DNA of 64,000 nucleotides, taken from Fistulifera solaris (Eukaryota; Bacillariophyta; Bacillariophyceae; Naviculales; Stauroneidaceae). The stretch is taken from positions 1-64,000 of the forward strand of contig AP026138.1 of NCBI GenBank assembly GCA_030295235.1, read 5' to 3'. The translations under genes and the position numbers were made by a program. Positions 44,416 through 55,124 of the stretch are shown here, one piece after another. Below the pieces are notes generated by a model. It was not told the origin of the DNA, made no database searches, and saw only the letters and a list, made by a program, of their open reading frames with translations. The first letter of the stretch is position 1. Each line of letters starts with the position of its first letter.

Positions 44416-46236
44416 ATGACGACTACGGCTACTTTAACGACAACGACAACCAATACCAGTTCTACGACAACACCCTTTCAATCCTCCCAGGATTTGCGGA
44501 CACTCATCACCAGCAAGCGATCGCTGTTACCGCCCTCCGAAGACTATCATCCTCGGGAAGAACGCTACTGGAACAACAGTCAAACGCATTATCAGCCATT
44601 GCAACACACGGTAACACTCGGAATTCAACAATTGGCCTTGTCGCCGCATCGCACTCTGGCGGCCACGGGAGGACCCCGGATTTCCTTTTGGACGTCGCCC
44701 CTCGACAAGTCGTTGCATCACACGCAACAGCGTTATACTTCAGCACAAATCAAAGCGAAACAGATTTCGACATCGGGTCAAGTGACCACAGCCGTCGCGT
44801 TTCGTCACGATGGGCAATTAATGGCAGTTGGGAACCTCCAAGGACAAGTGCAAATCATTCAATGTGCAACACGGGCAGTCTTGACGACGTGGTCGTGTTC
44901 GACTTTGCCGATTCGGGCGGTCGTTTGGCAAGACGATCAAACGGTGTGGGTCGGTGGAGATGATGCGCGTTTGTCGAAATGGTCTTTGCAATCGACGAAA
45001 CAGACACCGATCACCTTTTCGGGACACGGCGATGGTATCAACTGCATTCGGTTGCAAGACGAATATGTTGTCACGGCGAGTGCGGATCATACTGTTCGTT
45101 TGTGGATGAAATCACCAGAGGCGAATGATGAGGTACAAAGTAATGATGTTGATAACAAAGAAGCCGTCGCGGTGTGGAGACACGCCGGACCGGTGCAAGA
45201 TATGGTGTGGGTACCCGGTTCCGTCCAAGACACGAATGCGAAAAGTAGTGCGTGCTGCATTACTGCCTCGGGTACCGAATTGACGGTATGGAGTCCCAAT
45301 CACGTCCAAGCGTTGCAACAAGTGCCGACACGACATGTCAAGACCATTACTTCATTGTGTTACATACTCCGACGTCGTCGCAAGACGAATGCGAGTAGCG
45401 GTAACAAAAAGGATGATGAAGAAGACGACTTACAGCACTGTGTGTTTACCGCATCCTTGGACGGCGCATTGCGATTGCATGAATGGAATCCGCAGACCCG
45501 ACAGCTCGTTTCATTAATTCGATTGTCACTTCCTTCGCAGCAGCCCGAAACAAGTACGCCTAGTAACATGCAACACGCAATTACCGCGTTGACGGTGTTC
45601 TCGCATCGTGGATGTATTGTCTTGGCGTGTGGTTTCAGTCACGGCCAAGTGCTGTTGCGAACGACGGCTCCACCACCGACGATCATGAAACGACGTGTTC
45701 AGGAACCACCCGCGGGGACCTATGCGTACTTTATGCGAGGCCCACGTGTGCCGTTGACAACGACGACCGAAGACCTCGATACCACTGTGGTGGCTGCCAC
45801 CGGGAATAAAAAACGAAAGTACAAGTCGTACGATTTGTGTTTGAAACAATTTAGGTATGCGGACGCCTTGGACGAGGCCTTGGCGACCCGTAATGCACAA
45901 ACTGTATTGAATGTACTGGAGGCGTTGGGGCAGCGCCCGAATGGATTGGATACGGCCTTATCAAATGCATCGACGCTGGAGCCTCTACTGAGTTTCTGTT
46001 TGTCGTTTCTCCGCAAGCAGCATACCCAGCATCAACATGCGACAACCTGTGTGCTGGGTGTCTTGAACGAATGCTGGCGTCGACGAGCAAATAACGAAGG
46101 AGATGAGTTGTGGTGGAAGATTCGGCAAGCTGTGCAACAGGAAGTGCAAACGCAAACATGTTTGTTGCGGACGTTGGGACAAATTGATGGATTGCTGGGG
46201 GCTCGTTCTTTGGAAGGCAATCAAACTGATGATTAG
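44416..46236 (+). CDS. UTP15: UTP15-like WD40 protein of the small-subunit processome
   Basis: Intact 606-residue frame. UTP15 acts in the nucleolus as part of the t-UTP subcomplex that binds nascent pre-rRNA and supports 18S rRNA processing. After a Thr-rich start, the N-terminal region has several WD40 repeats, seen as VTTAVAFRHDGQLMAVGNLQ, IRAVVWQDDQTVWVGGDD, GINCIRLQDEYVVTASADHT followed by VRLW, and ITSLCYILRR with a lysine/acid-rich insert. The C-terminal region, SYDLCLKQFRYADALDEAL with VLNVLEALGQRPNGLDTAL, matches the UTP15 C-terminal helical domain (adjacent 'yadALDxxL' and 'LxxRxGLxxAL' patterns). The K-K-R-K just before it may be a nuclear signal. Confidence 0.85.
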   Translation: MTTTATLTTTTTNTSSTTTPFQSSQDLRTLITSKRSLLPPSEDYHPREERYWNNSQTHYQPLQHTVTLGIQQLALSPHRTLAATGGPRISFWTSPLDKSLHHTQQRYTSAQIKAKQISTSGQVTTAVAFRHDGQLMAVGNLQGQVQIIQCATRAVLTTWSCSTLPIRAVVWQDDQTVWVGGDDARLSKWSLQSTKQTPITFSGHGDGINCIRLQDEYVVTASADHTVRLWMKSPEANDEVQSNDVDNKEAVAVWRHAGPVQDMVWVPGSVQDTNAKSSACCITASGTELTVWSPNHVQALQQVPTRHVKTITSLCYILRRRRKTNASSGNKKDDEEDDLQHCVFTASLDGALRLHEWNPQTRQLVSLIRLSLPSQQPETSTPSNMQHAITALTVFSHRGCIVLACGFSHGQVLLRTTAPPPTIMKRRVQEPPAGTYAYFMRGPRVPLTTTTEDLDTTVVAATGNKKRKYKSYDLCLKQFRYADALDEALATRNAQTVLNVLEALGQRPNGLDTALSNASTLEPLLSFCLSFLRKQHTQHQHATTCVLGVLNECWRRRANNEGDELWWKIRQAVQQEVQTQTCLLRTLGQIDGLLGARSLEGNQTDD

Positions 46237-46363
46237 TTGAAATATGTCGTGGCATAGAAAGTTAACTTATACTCCATTACAAGGTACAATTTTGTTAACG
46301 GTAGCATTTCGTGCAAAAGTTATGAACATTATGATAAATTGTTTGTTTGTGCTCGCGGCATAG

Positions 46364-48319
46364 TTACAACTGTGAATCAATAGACTTTTCACGTGTTGTA
46401 GACAAACTCAAACGTCGAGTCGTTGGTTTCCACCATCGATTCTTGGAAGATTGTGTTGTCGTACCAGACGGCGAAGGGCCCATAGTGACAACTTCTCGTT
46501 CAGATAAATCGCGACCCAAAGGAGCCACGAGGGACGAGGCAGCGGACAAGGAAGAAACAGTAGAACCAGCCGTTGAAACCGTTCGCAAAGTAGATGCAGT
46601 GCTCGTCATCGACCATCGTCTGGAACGATGCAGCGATGCCTTGCGTTGCAACGGCGAAGTCTGATTAGAGTCTGCGTGCGATGATTTCCAATGAGTGTAC
46701 AACATGTGATTCAATGAACCACGTCGGGGCAACTTCGAATCACTCCTTGTTTTGGACCAAATGTCTTTCACATCATCATCGATCGACGGCTGAGAGTGGT
46801 TACTTAACGACAATCGTTTCCAAGCGCGTCGGAGTACGTTCGGTTTCGTTGTAGAAGAATCTGGTACTTCACAGCAACTCTCATTCTCGAATGTACTCGA
46901 CGTGACATCTCGCTTTTCGACTTCGTCTTGATAGTACTTCTTGTATTCTTCTTCGTCGTTATGGCTTTCGTCCACGTCGATGCTAAAGTCCTCTTCGTGT
47001 TTCTCAGAATCTAACGGTTCCTCTTTGATGATGTCTACCTCCGAGCTTGAGTCCGACGATTCATTCAACATTTCTTCAGTAGACTCGTCTTCAATTTCTT
47101 CGAAATCAGAGTCGGACGACGCGAACGATTCATTTCTCAGCATCCTTTCTACGCTCGACTCGGATGACGATGCAAAAGATGCGTTGGTTGTAATCTCTCC
47201 GTCCAAACTACTCGAATTGGACGACGCGAAAGAATTTTTTCGCTGAAAAATGTCTTCTTCTCTTTCTCCCAAACCAAAATCAAATGCCGCAGCTCGTATT
47301 CTAGCTTGTTCTTCCGCATACGATTCATAACTACTCGTGCGGTGTGTTCGTTTTTGCTGTTGTTGTTGTTGTTGTGACAATGAGTTCTTCGCAGTATTCT
47401 TAGGGCTGCTGGAATCTCCGTGCAAACTAGACCGCCGAACTGGCATGGTAAGAACCTGCCGAAAAGCTTCAAAGCCACTTCGACGCTTGAATGAACTAGC
47501 TTCCGAAGGAGGAGAAGAGGATAACGTAGAATGTAGCTCACTCTTTTCTAGTTGTTGTTCATCTTCTTGTTCAAAACTGGAGTTTCGCTCCGGTTTCGAA
47601 ATGGATTTCGCGGAACGGATCGAGGTTTCATCTTCAAAATAAGACTGACAGCTGCTATTGCGTTGAAAGGAAGATTTCAGAGAAGATCTTCGAACGGGCA
47701 TGCGTAGTGCAGTGCTCACTGAGTGAGAAGGAAAGGAGGATGTGTGACTCTGAATTTTACCCGTCGCGGAAGTGCTTCTCTTTCTCTGTGCGGGTTGAAG
47801 CATACCCGTTGAAAATGTACAGGGAGCAACAAAGGGGCGGCGCAAGGGCATTTTCAATTCACTTTGCGGAGTTGATTGATTTGTTTCAAGAATATCTATC
47901 GGTGCTATGTAATCTTTGATCGATTCAGCTTTAACGGAAGACCGCCGTATCGGCTTATTCGGAGAAGAAGATTGTTCGGATCCTAAAGATCCTAAAGGAG
48001 ATAAAGGTGACGGGGAAGGTGCTGCGGATAAGGATGCTAATGATGATTGTTGCATAGGATGCACAATTCGTTGTTTGGGGATTGCAGGTATAGGAGAATC
48101 TCTCGATATCACAGGAGGCGTAGCTGTCGACCAGCGGTTCGGCAAAGTTATCCCGCGACGTTGCGAACTCCTTTTCCTTCTTAATTTACTTATTCGCTGC
48201 AACGGCACCATTTGTTGCCGCTCAGAAACAGAAAAAGGTGGCGTTTTCGCGTTGTCGACATGAATGACAACGTCTCCCTCATACCGTGCTATTAACGAAT
48301 GCACGACTGCGGGAAGCAT
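46364..48319 (-). CDS. Serine-rich protein with repeated RRxS motifs
   Basis: The first ATG, 48319, gives 651 residues (MLPAVVHSLIARYEGD). The same frame is open for 24 codons upstream without an ATG and encodes a strongly hydrophobic run (LLCVFSLFVVILIV) that would complete a membrane anchor, so a first exon or non-ATG start may be missing. The rest is low-complexity Ser/Glu-rich sequence. Basophilic kinase sites recur: PIRRSSVK, PVRRSSLK, PVRRSSLH, PRRGSLN, QRKASLH, SRRWSMT and TRRLSLS. Acidic stretches (DSDFEEIEDESTEEM) alternate with these. It is probably a membrane-tethered scaffold regulated by PKA-like or other AGC kinases; that is inference from the motifs. Confidence 0.65.
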   Translation of the reverse strand: MLPAVVHSLIARYEGDVVIHVDNAKTPPFSVSERQQMVPLQRISKLRRKRSSQRRGITLPNRWSTATPPVISRDSPIPAIPKQRIVHPMQQSSLASLSAAPSPSPLSPLGSLGSEQSSSPNKPIRRSSVKAESIKDYIAPIDILETNQSTPQSELKMPLRRPFVAPCTFSTGMLQPAQRKRSTSATGKIQSHTSSFPSHSVSTALRMPVRRSSLKSSFQRNSSCQSYFEDETSIRSAKSISKPERNSSFEQEDEQQLEKSELHSTLSSSPPSEASSFKRRSGFEAFRQVLTMPVRRSSLHGDSSSPKNTAKNSLSQQQQQQQKRTHRTSSYESYAEEQARIRAAAFDFGLGEREEDIFQRKNSFASSNSSSLDGEITTNASFASSSESSVERMLRNESFASSDSDFEEIEDESTEEMLNESSDSSSEVDIIKEEPLDSEKHEEDFSIDVDESHNDEEEYKKYYQDEVEKRDVTSSTFENESCCEVPDSSTTKPNVLRRAWKRLSLSNHSQPSIDDDVKDIWSKTRSDSKLPRRGSLNHMLYTHWKSSHADSNQTSPLQRKASLHRSRRWSMTSTASTLRTVSTAGSTVSSLSAASSLVAPLGRDLSEREVVTMGPSPSGTTTQSSKNRWWKPTTRRLSLSTTREKSIDSQL

Positions 48320-49457
48320 TACAATGAGAATTACAACAAAGAGAGAGAAAACACACAAGAGAGGCTTGCAGCAAGAGAACTCGAGCAACACCTCTTTCGA
48401 TCAATCGTCCTTTGCTATCGTGCTTCTCTTCGCTGGTTGCCGCACCTACATTTTTTCGTTGGAAGGGCCAAGGATCTCATTCACGTCCGTGCGTCCGTGC
48501 CGACGTAACGTCTCGATCTTCTATGTACGGAGTATACTATATGAGCCACTGCCATCGCGTGGAGCGTTAAATTATTTAACTCGACCAAGATACAAATACT
48601 CCGAATTGTACTAGCAGGCTCGCAATAGAGAACGATTGAATCTTCTACCGGTACTCAGAGATGTTTTGGAAAACATTTCCGAACTCCGAACAGCGAATAG
48701 AACAATAGAACGAGGCACAAGGCATTCAACATTCAACATACAAGCGCAACTCGCGGTTCCGTGGCTCGCGCGTCCGTAATTCCGTTTTCAAAATTTTCTC
48801 ACTTGAAGAAGAGTATGAAGCGGAGTGTTCTAAACGTTCTAAGTAAGGATTGACGTCGACTAAGTAAATGTCCAACGGATCGAAAGAATTGTGTTTCATG
48901 TTTCATCGGAATTATTTGAACAACCCCCATTTAAACGTTTAACCCTGTTGGGGTTCGCCGAATTTTGAGTTTTGAGTTTAAGAGACGTCGAAGTGAATTG
49001 CAGTTAAACGTCAACTGTGACACTCACGTTTCCCTTTCAATAGCCCCAGGCCTTCGAAAAACGGAGTAATGGAATGCAGCAAACTCTATGACCTGGATAC
49101 TATCATGGACCACCAACAATTGCCCACTCCGGTTTGCCGGTTTGCCTCTCGTCTCTCATCTCTCATCTTCCGTTTACTTAGTCGAAATGTCAGCGTTATC
49201 ACGAATTAAGCAGCTCAAACAAATAGGCAGCTCAAACAAATAGTGGTCTTGCTAGTTGATACCCGATAGCTCAGAGCCTCCTCAGAAGTACCAGTAATAA
49301 CGCTCGTCTTAGCAGGGTATAATCCAGAAGTAAATTATTATTCTTTTGTTCATGATAGTGATGCCCTACTTTCATTGATAGATACATTGCGAAACAAGTG
49401 AGGCTCAAGTAGCGGTGGCGGCGGTAGCTGTGTTGTAAAGTGATAATCCTGCTAATG
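48320..49457. other. Intergenic region, nothing notable
   Basis: About 1.1 kb upstream of the Ser-rich gene and downstream of the next minus-strand gene. A TACGGAGTA 9-mer lies near 48525. The first 100 bp may include a missing first exon of the Ser-rich protein. No RNA gene is seen. Confidence 0.5.
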
Positions 49458-50219
49458 TCATGCAGCTTCTGCCGCTCGTCGTCCCATGTCCAATATGATG
49501 GAGGAATTGATGATAAGCTCTTCGATGATCGCTCTGGGAAAGCCGTGTTTGGGCTGCAAAACACCCATTGTTAAAATATCCACCAAGCGTTCCGCGGTAT
49601 CGTGCTCTGCAGCAATATCGCAAAGCTCGTAGTGACAGTTGGCCTTGTTGTTGAGCACCAGTGCTTCGACCATGAGTGCAGCCGGACTTGGACGTGCATC
49701 GGAATCCGCCAATAACTGCAGAGTAAACATGTAAAGGTTCAAAGCTTGTTGAATCAACTTTGAGTGACCTTTGATTCCTCGTTTGTGAAAGCATAGTGCC
49801 AAATTGAAGAGAACGATCGAGCTGTAAAAGGAAAGCTCCCTTTCGCCGAACAATACTCGTTCTTGAAGAAGAAACGGCACGCTGTACATGAATGTCGATC
49901 CGTCCCAATTTCCAAAGCTCAACTTTTCCGGAAAGGCGACGGCCTCGAGCAAAGTGAATCCAAGAGACGATTCCTCATCAAACTTGCTTCGGTTGTGACT
50001 CACGACGGATAGTTGAGCCGCCATTTGCTTCAAGACGACGAGCGATTCTTGGAAATACTTGGCCGCTGTTCGGCAGTCGCCGTCAATGAAAAGTTGAACA
50101 CCGGCGTTGTTCAATGAAAGATACGATTGGTCCACTGGGATGACCATGTTGTTGTGTTTGATGCAGTTGTGAGCAGGAGGCGTTTGTGTCTTTTGTGTGT
50201 TTTTGTTTGCATGTTTCAT
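49458..50219 (-). CDS. Helical-repeat (TPR-like) protein, unknown
   Basis: The first ATG is at 50219 (MKHANKNTQKTQT); a second at 50147 (MVIPVDQSYLSLNNAG) may be the true start, since the residues between look like leader sequence. About 253 or 229 residues. Paired helices have TPR-like spacing: SLNNAGVQLFIDGDCRTAAKYF, then SIVLFNLALCFHKRGIKGHS, then LVLNNKANCHYELCDIAAEHD, each with the small/large residue pattern of a tetratricopeptide. Such proteins act as binding scaffolds. I do not know its partner. It is divergent with the membrane protein gene at 51.8 kb across palindrome array 3. Confidence 0.6.
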   Translation of the reverse strand: MKHANKNTQKTQTPPAHNCIKHNNMVIPVDQSYLSLNNAGVQLFIDGDCRTAAKYFQESLVVLKQMAAQLSVVSHNRSKFDEESSLGFTLLEAVAFPEKLSFGNWDGSTFMYSVPFLLQERVLFGERELSFYSSIVLFNLALCFHKRGIKGHSKLIQQALNLYMFTLQLLADSDARPSPAALMVEALVLNNKANCHYELCDIAAEHDTAERLVDILTMGVLQPKHGFPRAIIEELIINSSIILDMGRRAAEAA

Positions 50220-51777
50220 TTGTGTTTTGGCTTTTGACAACACTTTGGGCAAGTGGAATTGCCCACTTGATGATGAAGAAGCACGAAGTGGGAGGCTAGA
50301 CTAGCTGCAAGCTACCTGGTACTGTATTTTCTTATTTTCGTTTCCGTAGTCCCTCGTCCAAAGTCTGTTGCCCAAAAATCCCAAAAAGATCAAAACAGAC
50401 AGAAGCCAAGTGTCTGCGCACTACTTTCGAGGCTACACTCTCCAAGGGACATTGAAGTTTGAAGTCCTTCGATCCTTCGATTTTTCAAATGTTAAGTAAT
50501 TTTCGGAAAGGGCATTATGAACTAGACACGATATGTTAAGAGTTTTTGACAAGGGTCATTCTATGGCTTTTAATGTAAGCCTCTTTGTTCTTTTAGGCAA
50601 ACGTCATCGACGTGCGAGATTTAACTTGAAGTTGAAGGAAAACACATAAAGATATTTTGTTGACAATGAACAATGAAGAAATACGACGAATAGGAAATAA
50701 TATTATAACGTACTCCGTAGTTTAAACAGTACCACGACTGCAGTTCAGTCACGAACTAGAACATTTTCCTAGCCATGGTGCTTTGCTAAGATGTGTTTCT
50801 TTTGCTTGTCTTGTAACCTCCAACTACGGATATCAAGCTGCATGCTGCCTAGCAAATAATGCCTCGACTAACTGCCGCGATATTATTGCGGATCGTGCTT
50901 TGGATTATTGACTATACCCCCGAAATGTTGTCTTGTCTTATTAACAATGCCACGGCTACAAGGTCGAAAAAACTGGTCCAGAATTTCTGGACCACCACAG
51001 GGTTTCTGTATGATGAGAAATAATAACGTTTCCAGAATTTTTGAAACGTGCAATTCTTTCGTTATAATCCAAACCACACTTTCCAGAATTTCTGGAACGC
51101 GCACTTTCTGTCGTTATGATTCAAAATACAGTTTTCTGAATTTCTGGAACCTGCACAGCATTTCGTTGGGCTCGAAAAAACTGGTCCAGAATTTCTGGAC
51201 CACCACAGAATTATTGTATGAACTGAAATAAAGCATCCAGAATTTCTGGATCGTGCAATTCTTTCGTTATGATCCAAAACACATTTTCCAGAATTTCTGG
51301 AACACGTACTTTCTGTCGTTATGATCACAAACACCGTGTCCAGAATTTTCCACGAACTACAAGTACAGGTACTAGCTAGAACGATGGGATGTTTGCTGTT
51401 GTCATAAAAGACGCATCGGTACTGTTTTCTCCCGCGTGAAATGACTCAACAAGCGTGCCGCACGTCGGTTGGTTGTTGGTTCTCGTCGTTTCCGAAAACA
51501 TCAAACACACGCCACGGCAGAAAAAAGGCTTCGATTGCGTTGCATTTTCGTCTTTCGTTCGTTTGGATGATAGTTCATGACAAGAAAGACCTCACAGATA
51601 AAGTCGATTCGAAATACATTCACATATTACCAAGAAATCGATATATTAAGTGAGCGAGACAGCACCCGAAAGGCTTGTCAACGAACAACTCACTCCTTTT
51701 CTCCCATTTGTCACGCCCTTTCTCAATCGAGAACACAACCAAGACTCTTCTATACGCGCTCATAAACAATAACGAAC
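50220..51777. other. Divergent intergenic region with palindrome array 3
   Basis: A 1.56-kb region between divergent genes. It holds a TACTCCGTA 9-mer at 50711, a GACTGCAGTTCAGTC palindrome at 50736-50750 and the array at 50974-51354. Otherwise ordinary AT-rich sequence. Confidence 0.65.
50974..51354. repeat. Palindrome array 3, eight copies at about 52-bp spacing
   Basis: Copies start near 50974, 51028, 51081, 51133, 51182, 51235, 51286 and 51337, spaced 49-54 bp, close to five helical turns. The core is CCAGAATTTCTGG. Arms differ but stay paired: GGTCC/GGACC at 50974 and 51182, TTCC/GGAA at 51081 and 51286, ATCC/GGAT at 51235. Copies 1-4 and 5-8 are themselves a duplicated block of about 208 bp, with shared linkers such as GTGCAATTCTTTCGTTAT and CTTTCTGTCGTTATGAT. 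Confidence 0.92.
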
Positions 51778-53252
51778 ATGCCTCGAAGGAACCGCGCATT
51801 CACAATTCGCACAACATTCTTTTTATTACTACTATCGGTCGCACAATGTTATCAAATACCGAAACCTTTGGCGGCGTCTTTACAACCGGCTTTATTCGAA
51901 GCACCCCCACGACGTTTGCAACAACCCGTCCCCATCATTCCGGCACGCGCGCAACAAGACATTCAAATTATGACAGAAAATATGAGAGCCATGACAAGGG
52001 TCGAAATGGTGGCCATGACATCGACGGGTGCGGCCTTGTTATTGGGAATCATTGCACTGTTGGCGAGTTCGATGGAAACACCGTCCGTCGAACAAGCGCC
52101 GATTCAGGCGCTCGAAGAAGTTGTGGCGAATGTCGTCGATGCGGCCGTGCCCTTGACTGCCACCGATGTCGTGTCGGTGTCGATGGGAGAAGGGTTGGCG
52201 GGTTTGTTGAGTGCGGGCTTTACCTATTCCTTGAGTCAATTGCGGACACTCGCAATGCAACAAATGTCAACCACCAATCGAAAACGCGCGACCACATTGA
52301 CGACGCCTCCTTCCCAAGTGGCACCCACGTTTTCGGATGCCGTAGCCGATGGTGACTTTTTATTGACACGAGCCGCCGCGACGCCCTTCTTGGCGGCGGC
52401 GGGTGTGTCTCCGGTATTGGCCGCTACATTGAGTGTAGCCTTTGCCATTGTACCGTCGGAATCCATTCGACTGAAAGCACGAGCTCGGCAACGGCGATTG
52501 GAAGAAGATCGATTGTTACAGAAACTGTTGCAACAACAGTTAGAAGAAGAAAAAACAGAATGCATCCGTCCTGCAAAAAGTTCAAAGTGTCATTCAAATT
52601 CGAGACCCATCACAGCAACAACAAATCGTCGATCCCGAAAGTCTGAAACCCATTGTTTCGGAAAAGTCAGCGAAAGGTTTGAACTTTGTCGAAATCTTTT
52701 GTGATATTACACGATGGCTGGAATATTCGGTTCTCATGAATGATTACAAGGGCATGTTTCCCTTTCTCGACCCCGCGATGGAAAGTGCCGTCTTTGGGGC
52801 ACTTGCCAGTCTCTCCGCACTCCTCTATGCCGATGTCTTTAATGCCTACTTTGGCTTGGGAGGATCCGAAGTCCGACGAGCACTGGAACAGCGGACGGTG
52901 GCGGAATGGTCTTCGGCCTATTTAACGCGTATGTTTTACGGAGCCGTCCTGTTTGGGGTGTACGAAGGAGCGCAAGGCCCGGTGACAGAGCTGGTCGAAT
53001 CCTTCTTGTCGGGTGGTGTCGATGGTTGCGTAGGATCCGATTTTTGTAAGTAGAGTCCCGTATCGTGCAGTGGTATAAGGATCTTATCCGGATGCTGACA
53101 ACCTTTCGTCTTTCTTAGATCAACAATGTGTGGATACGTACGTCACCGAAAATCCTACCGGCTCAACACTGGAAACGCAGGCGCACGACGTAATGGTCAA
53201 CATGGCCAGCTTTGTGGACCGTTTAATGAGTCAATTTAGCAACGGTTCATGA
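51778..53252 (+). CDS. Secretory or plastid membrane protein, unknown
   Basis: Start ATG at 51778 (MPRRNRAFTIRTTFFLLLLSVAQC) gives a signal peptide. An intron at 53046-53118 (73 bp) splits a Tyr codon near the end; the last exon ends DRLMSQFSNGS. The A6 run at 52550-52555 looks one base too long; with five the frame reads EEKQNASVLQKVQSVIQIRD and continues through 466 residues. Hydrophobic segments include GAALLLGIIALLASS, SVFGALASLSALLYA (approximate) and MFYGAVLFGVYEG, with an Ala-rich stretch (TRAAATPFLAAAGVSPVLAATL) between. A charged coiled-coil-like helix (RARQRRLEEDRLLQKLLQQQ) lies in the middle. I do not recognise the family; several helices suggest an integral membrane protein. Confidence 0.65.
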
Positions 53253-53477
53253 ATTTCTGCGCTTTTCGTGGGAATTTCACGGTGCACTGCACTAATTTCT
53301 TTTTGTACATAACTCTCTACGATAACGTAAAATAATACGGAGTAGTATAATTTTTCATTGAAACGATTGCTTCTCTTCATACCAACGCCTAGTTGCGCAA
53401 TTACATCGCAACTAATGGTGAAAACATAATATGTAATATAAAACAAGGGAGCTATGTAATTGTGCTACAATGACCAC

Positions 53478-54798
53478 TTAATCTTGTTGCGGCCTTTGCA
53501 AAATTGTCGCCACCTTCTTGCATTCCGTTTCGAGTTTGAGATGCGTTCGGACTCCGACATCCAAGGCGGTTTGCACAACTTGCTTCGCGCCCAACTCTTG
53601 GGCACGCTTACGAGCTTCTTCGGAAGCACGGAGCAGCGATCCTATGCACTTGGCGGACAGTGTGGCATTGTGGGTTTGGCCTCGGCCTTGCCGAGTTCCG
53701 CCACCAGCGTCTTGAGAATATCGCGCTGCGAATGTTCGCCCGCTTGATGCAAAAACTCCTCCGCGACTTCGTTGGAGGATGTTGTTCGTAGACGAGCGCG
53801 TGGCTTGGTGTCTTCAGGTTCGTTATCGTCCATGTCGTTGAATCGATCCGACTGCTCAATCACGTCGAGCGAATTGGCCAAGACCGCGAGCGCCAGATTG
53901 TGCAGCACTTTATGGTGTTCTTCATCAATCGATTCTTCTACCTCATCCGCGGCTTCTTCCATGTCGACAATCTTATTGAACTGCACCAGGTTCAAAATAT
54001 GCTCTCGAATTTCTTGAAACGGACTTTCATCTAACATGACATCGGATGGAGTTTCACCCAACTCTTCAATCGAAATTCCTTGAATGCTGCCCAACAGCAC
54101 CACATGTGCCGCAAGTACTGCCGTAACGTGTCCTGTTTTGCGAGGATCGGTCAACAAACACAGACTCTCCAGACCGAGCAAGGTCGCATCCAAACGATCC
54201 TTCTTGAGCAAACTGTGCGCAATTTCAATGGCAATAATCGCATTCTCCTGCTCCTTGAGATCACGGTTGTTCATTTCAATCGACAACATCCGCTCGACTT
54301 TCTTGTATTTGGCCGCGGAAAAGTCGTCAAGCGGCGTGTAATCACTATCCATGACGGCCGCATCCAAAATACTTCTCGAATACCGATGAAAGGCAATTGA
54401 ATCACCCTTGCGCCGTTGCAATTCAACCATGATCCCCTGCGGATGATACTCTGCAGGTGTTTGCCACAAACACAGATGCAATTCGACATTTTCGTCCGTC
54501 AAAGGTTGGCGGTCGCCGCTTCATCGTTGTATTGCGCATGCACCGACAGTGTGCGCAAACAATCCGAAATTCGTTTCGCAATCTCCGTGGCGGTCGCTCC
54601 TTCAATGACGCGGGTTGACTTTTCGAGCGGATAAAAGGCGGGAGGAGGTCGTAATTGCTGGGGATTCCAATTGCTCGTGGATGCGGGTTTCGGAGGTAAT
54701 TTCGCCGGACGATAGTCGTCCATGTCAATGACTTCGGAAGGAGGGGATTTCAATTGTGCGTGTTCGATCAAAGTAACATCATTTCGGGCTCCTCCCAT
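53478..54798 (-). CDS. Unknown acidic helical protein, 5' end incomplete
   Basis: The first ATG is at 54798 (MGGARNDVTLIEHAQ). Just upstream is a strong 3' splice site (pyrimidine-rich, then CTGCAG at 54809-54814), so at least one more exon, coding or not, probably precedes. Two runs appear one base short: 54506-54507 and 53675-53677. Adding one base at each joins IEGATATEIAKRISDCLRTL, KPLTDENVELHLCLWQTPAE and KTHNATLSAKCIGSLLRASE in one frame of about 440 residues. A helix-rich acidic middle (MEEAADEVEESIDEEHHKVL) and a basic C-terminus (CKKVATILQRPQQD) are seen. No known domain is recognised. Confidence 0.6.
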
Positions 54799-55077
54799 GT
54801 GCACGGATCTGCAGAGAACAAAAGTGGTTGAATTGGCAACAAGTTAGTTAGAACTCTTTCGACAAGAAGAGAGTATTACAACGCTTATAAAGCAAGTTCT
54901 TTCGCTCGTGTGCAGCAACATTGACAAATGCATCTTCTCTCGTTAATTCCCGCACACACATCACGATACGCGTAGCCTCTCGACTCTTTGTAACAGAACA
55001 CGCTTTCACTGCAGATTGTTTTTACGTACTGGAATTGAGGACCCTTGGAGGGAAACGATCGTTGTGTATTGTTGTCG

Positions 55078-55124
<47 letters not shown>

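Noticed and set aside
50974-51354. Heat-shock element cluster, because GAATTTC contains GAA and TTC
   Set aside because: Heat-shock elements need GAA and TTC blocks separated by two bases; here they are one base apart and the conserved part extends well beyond them.
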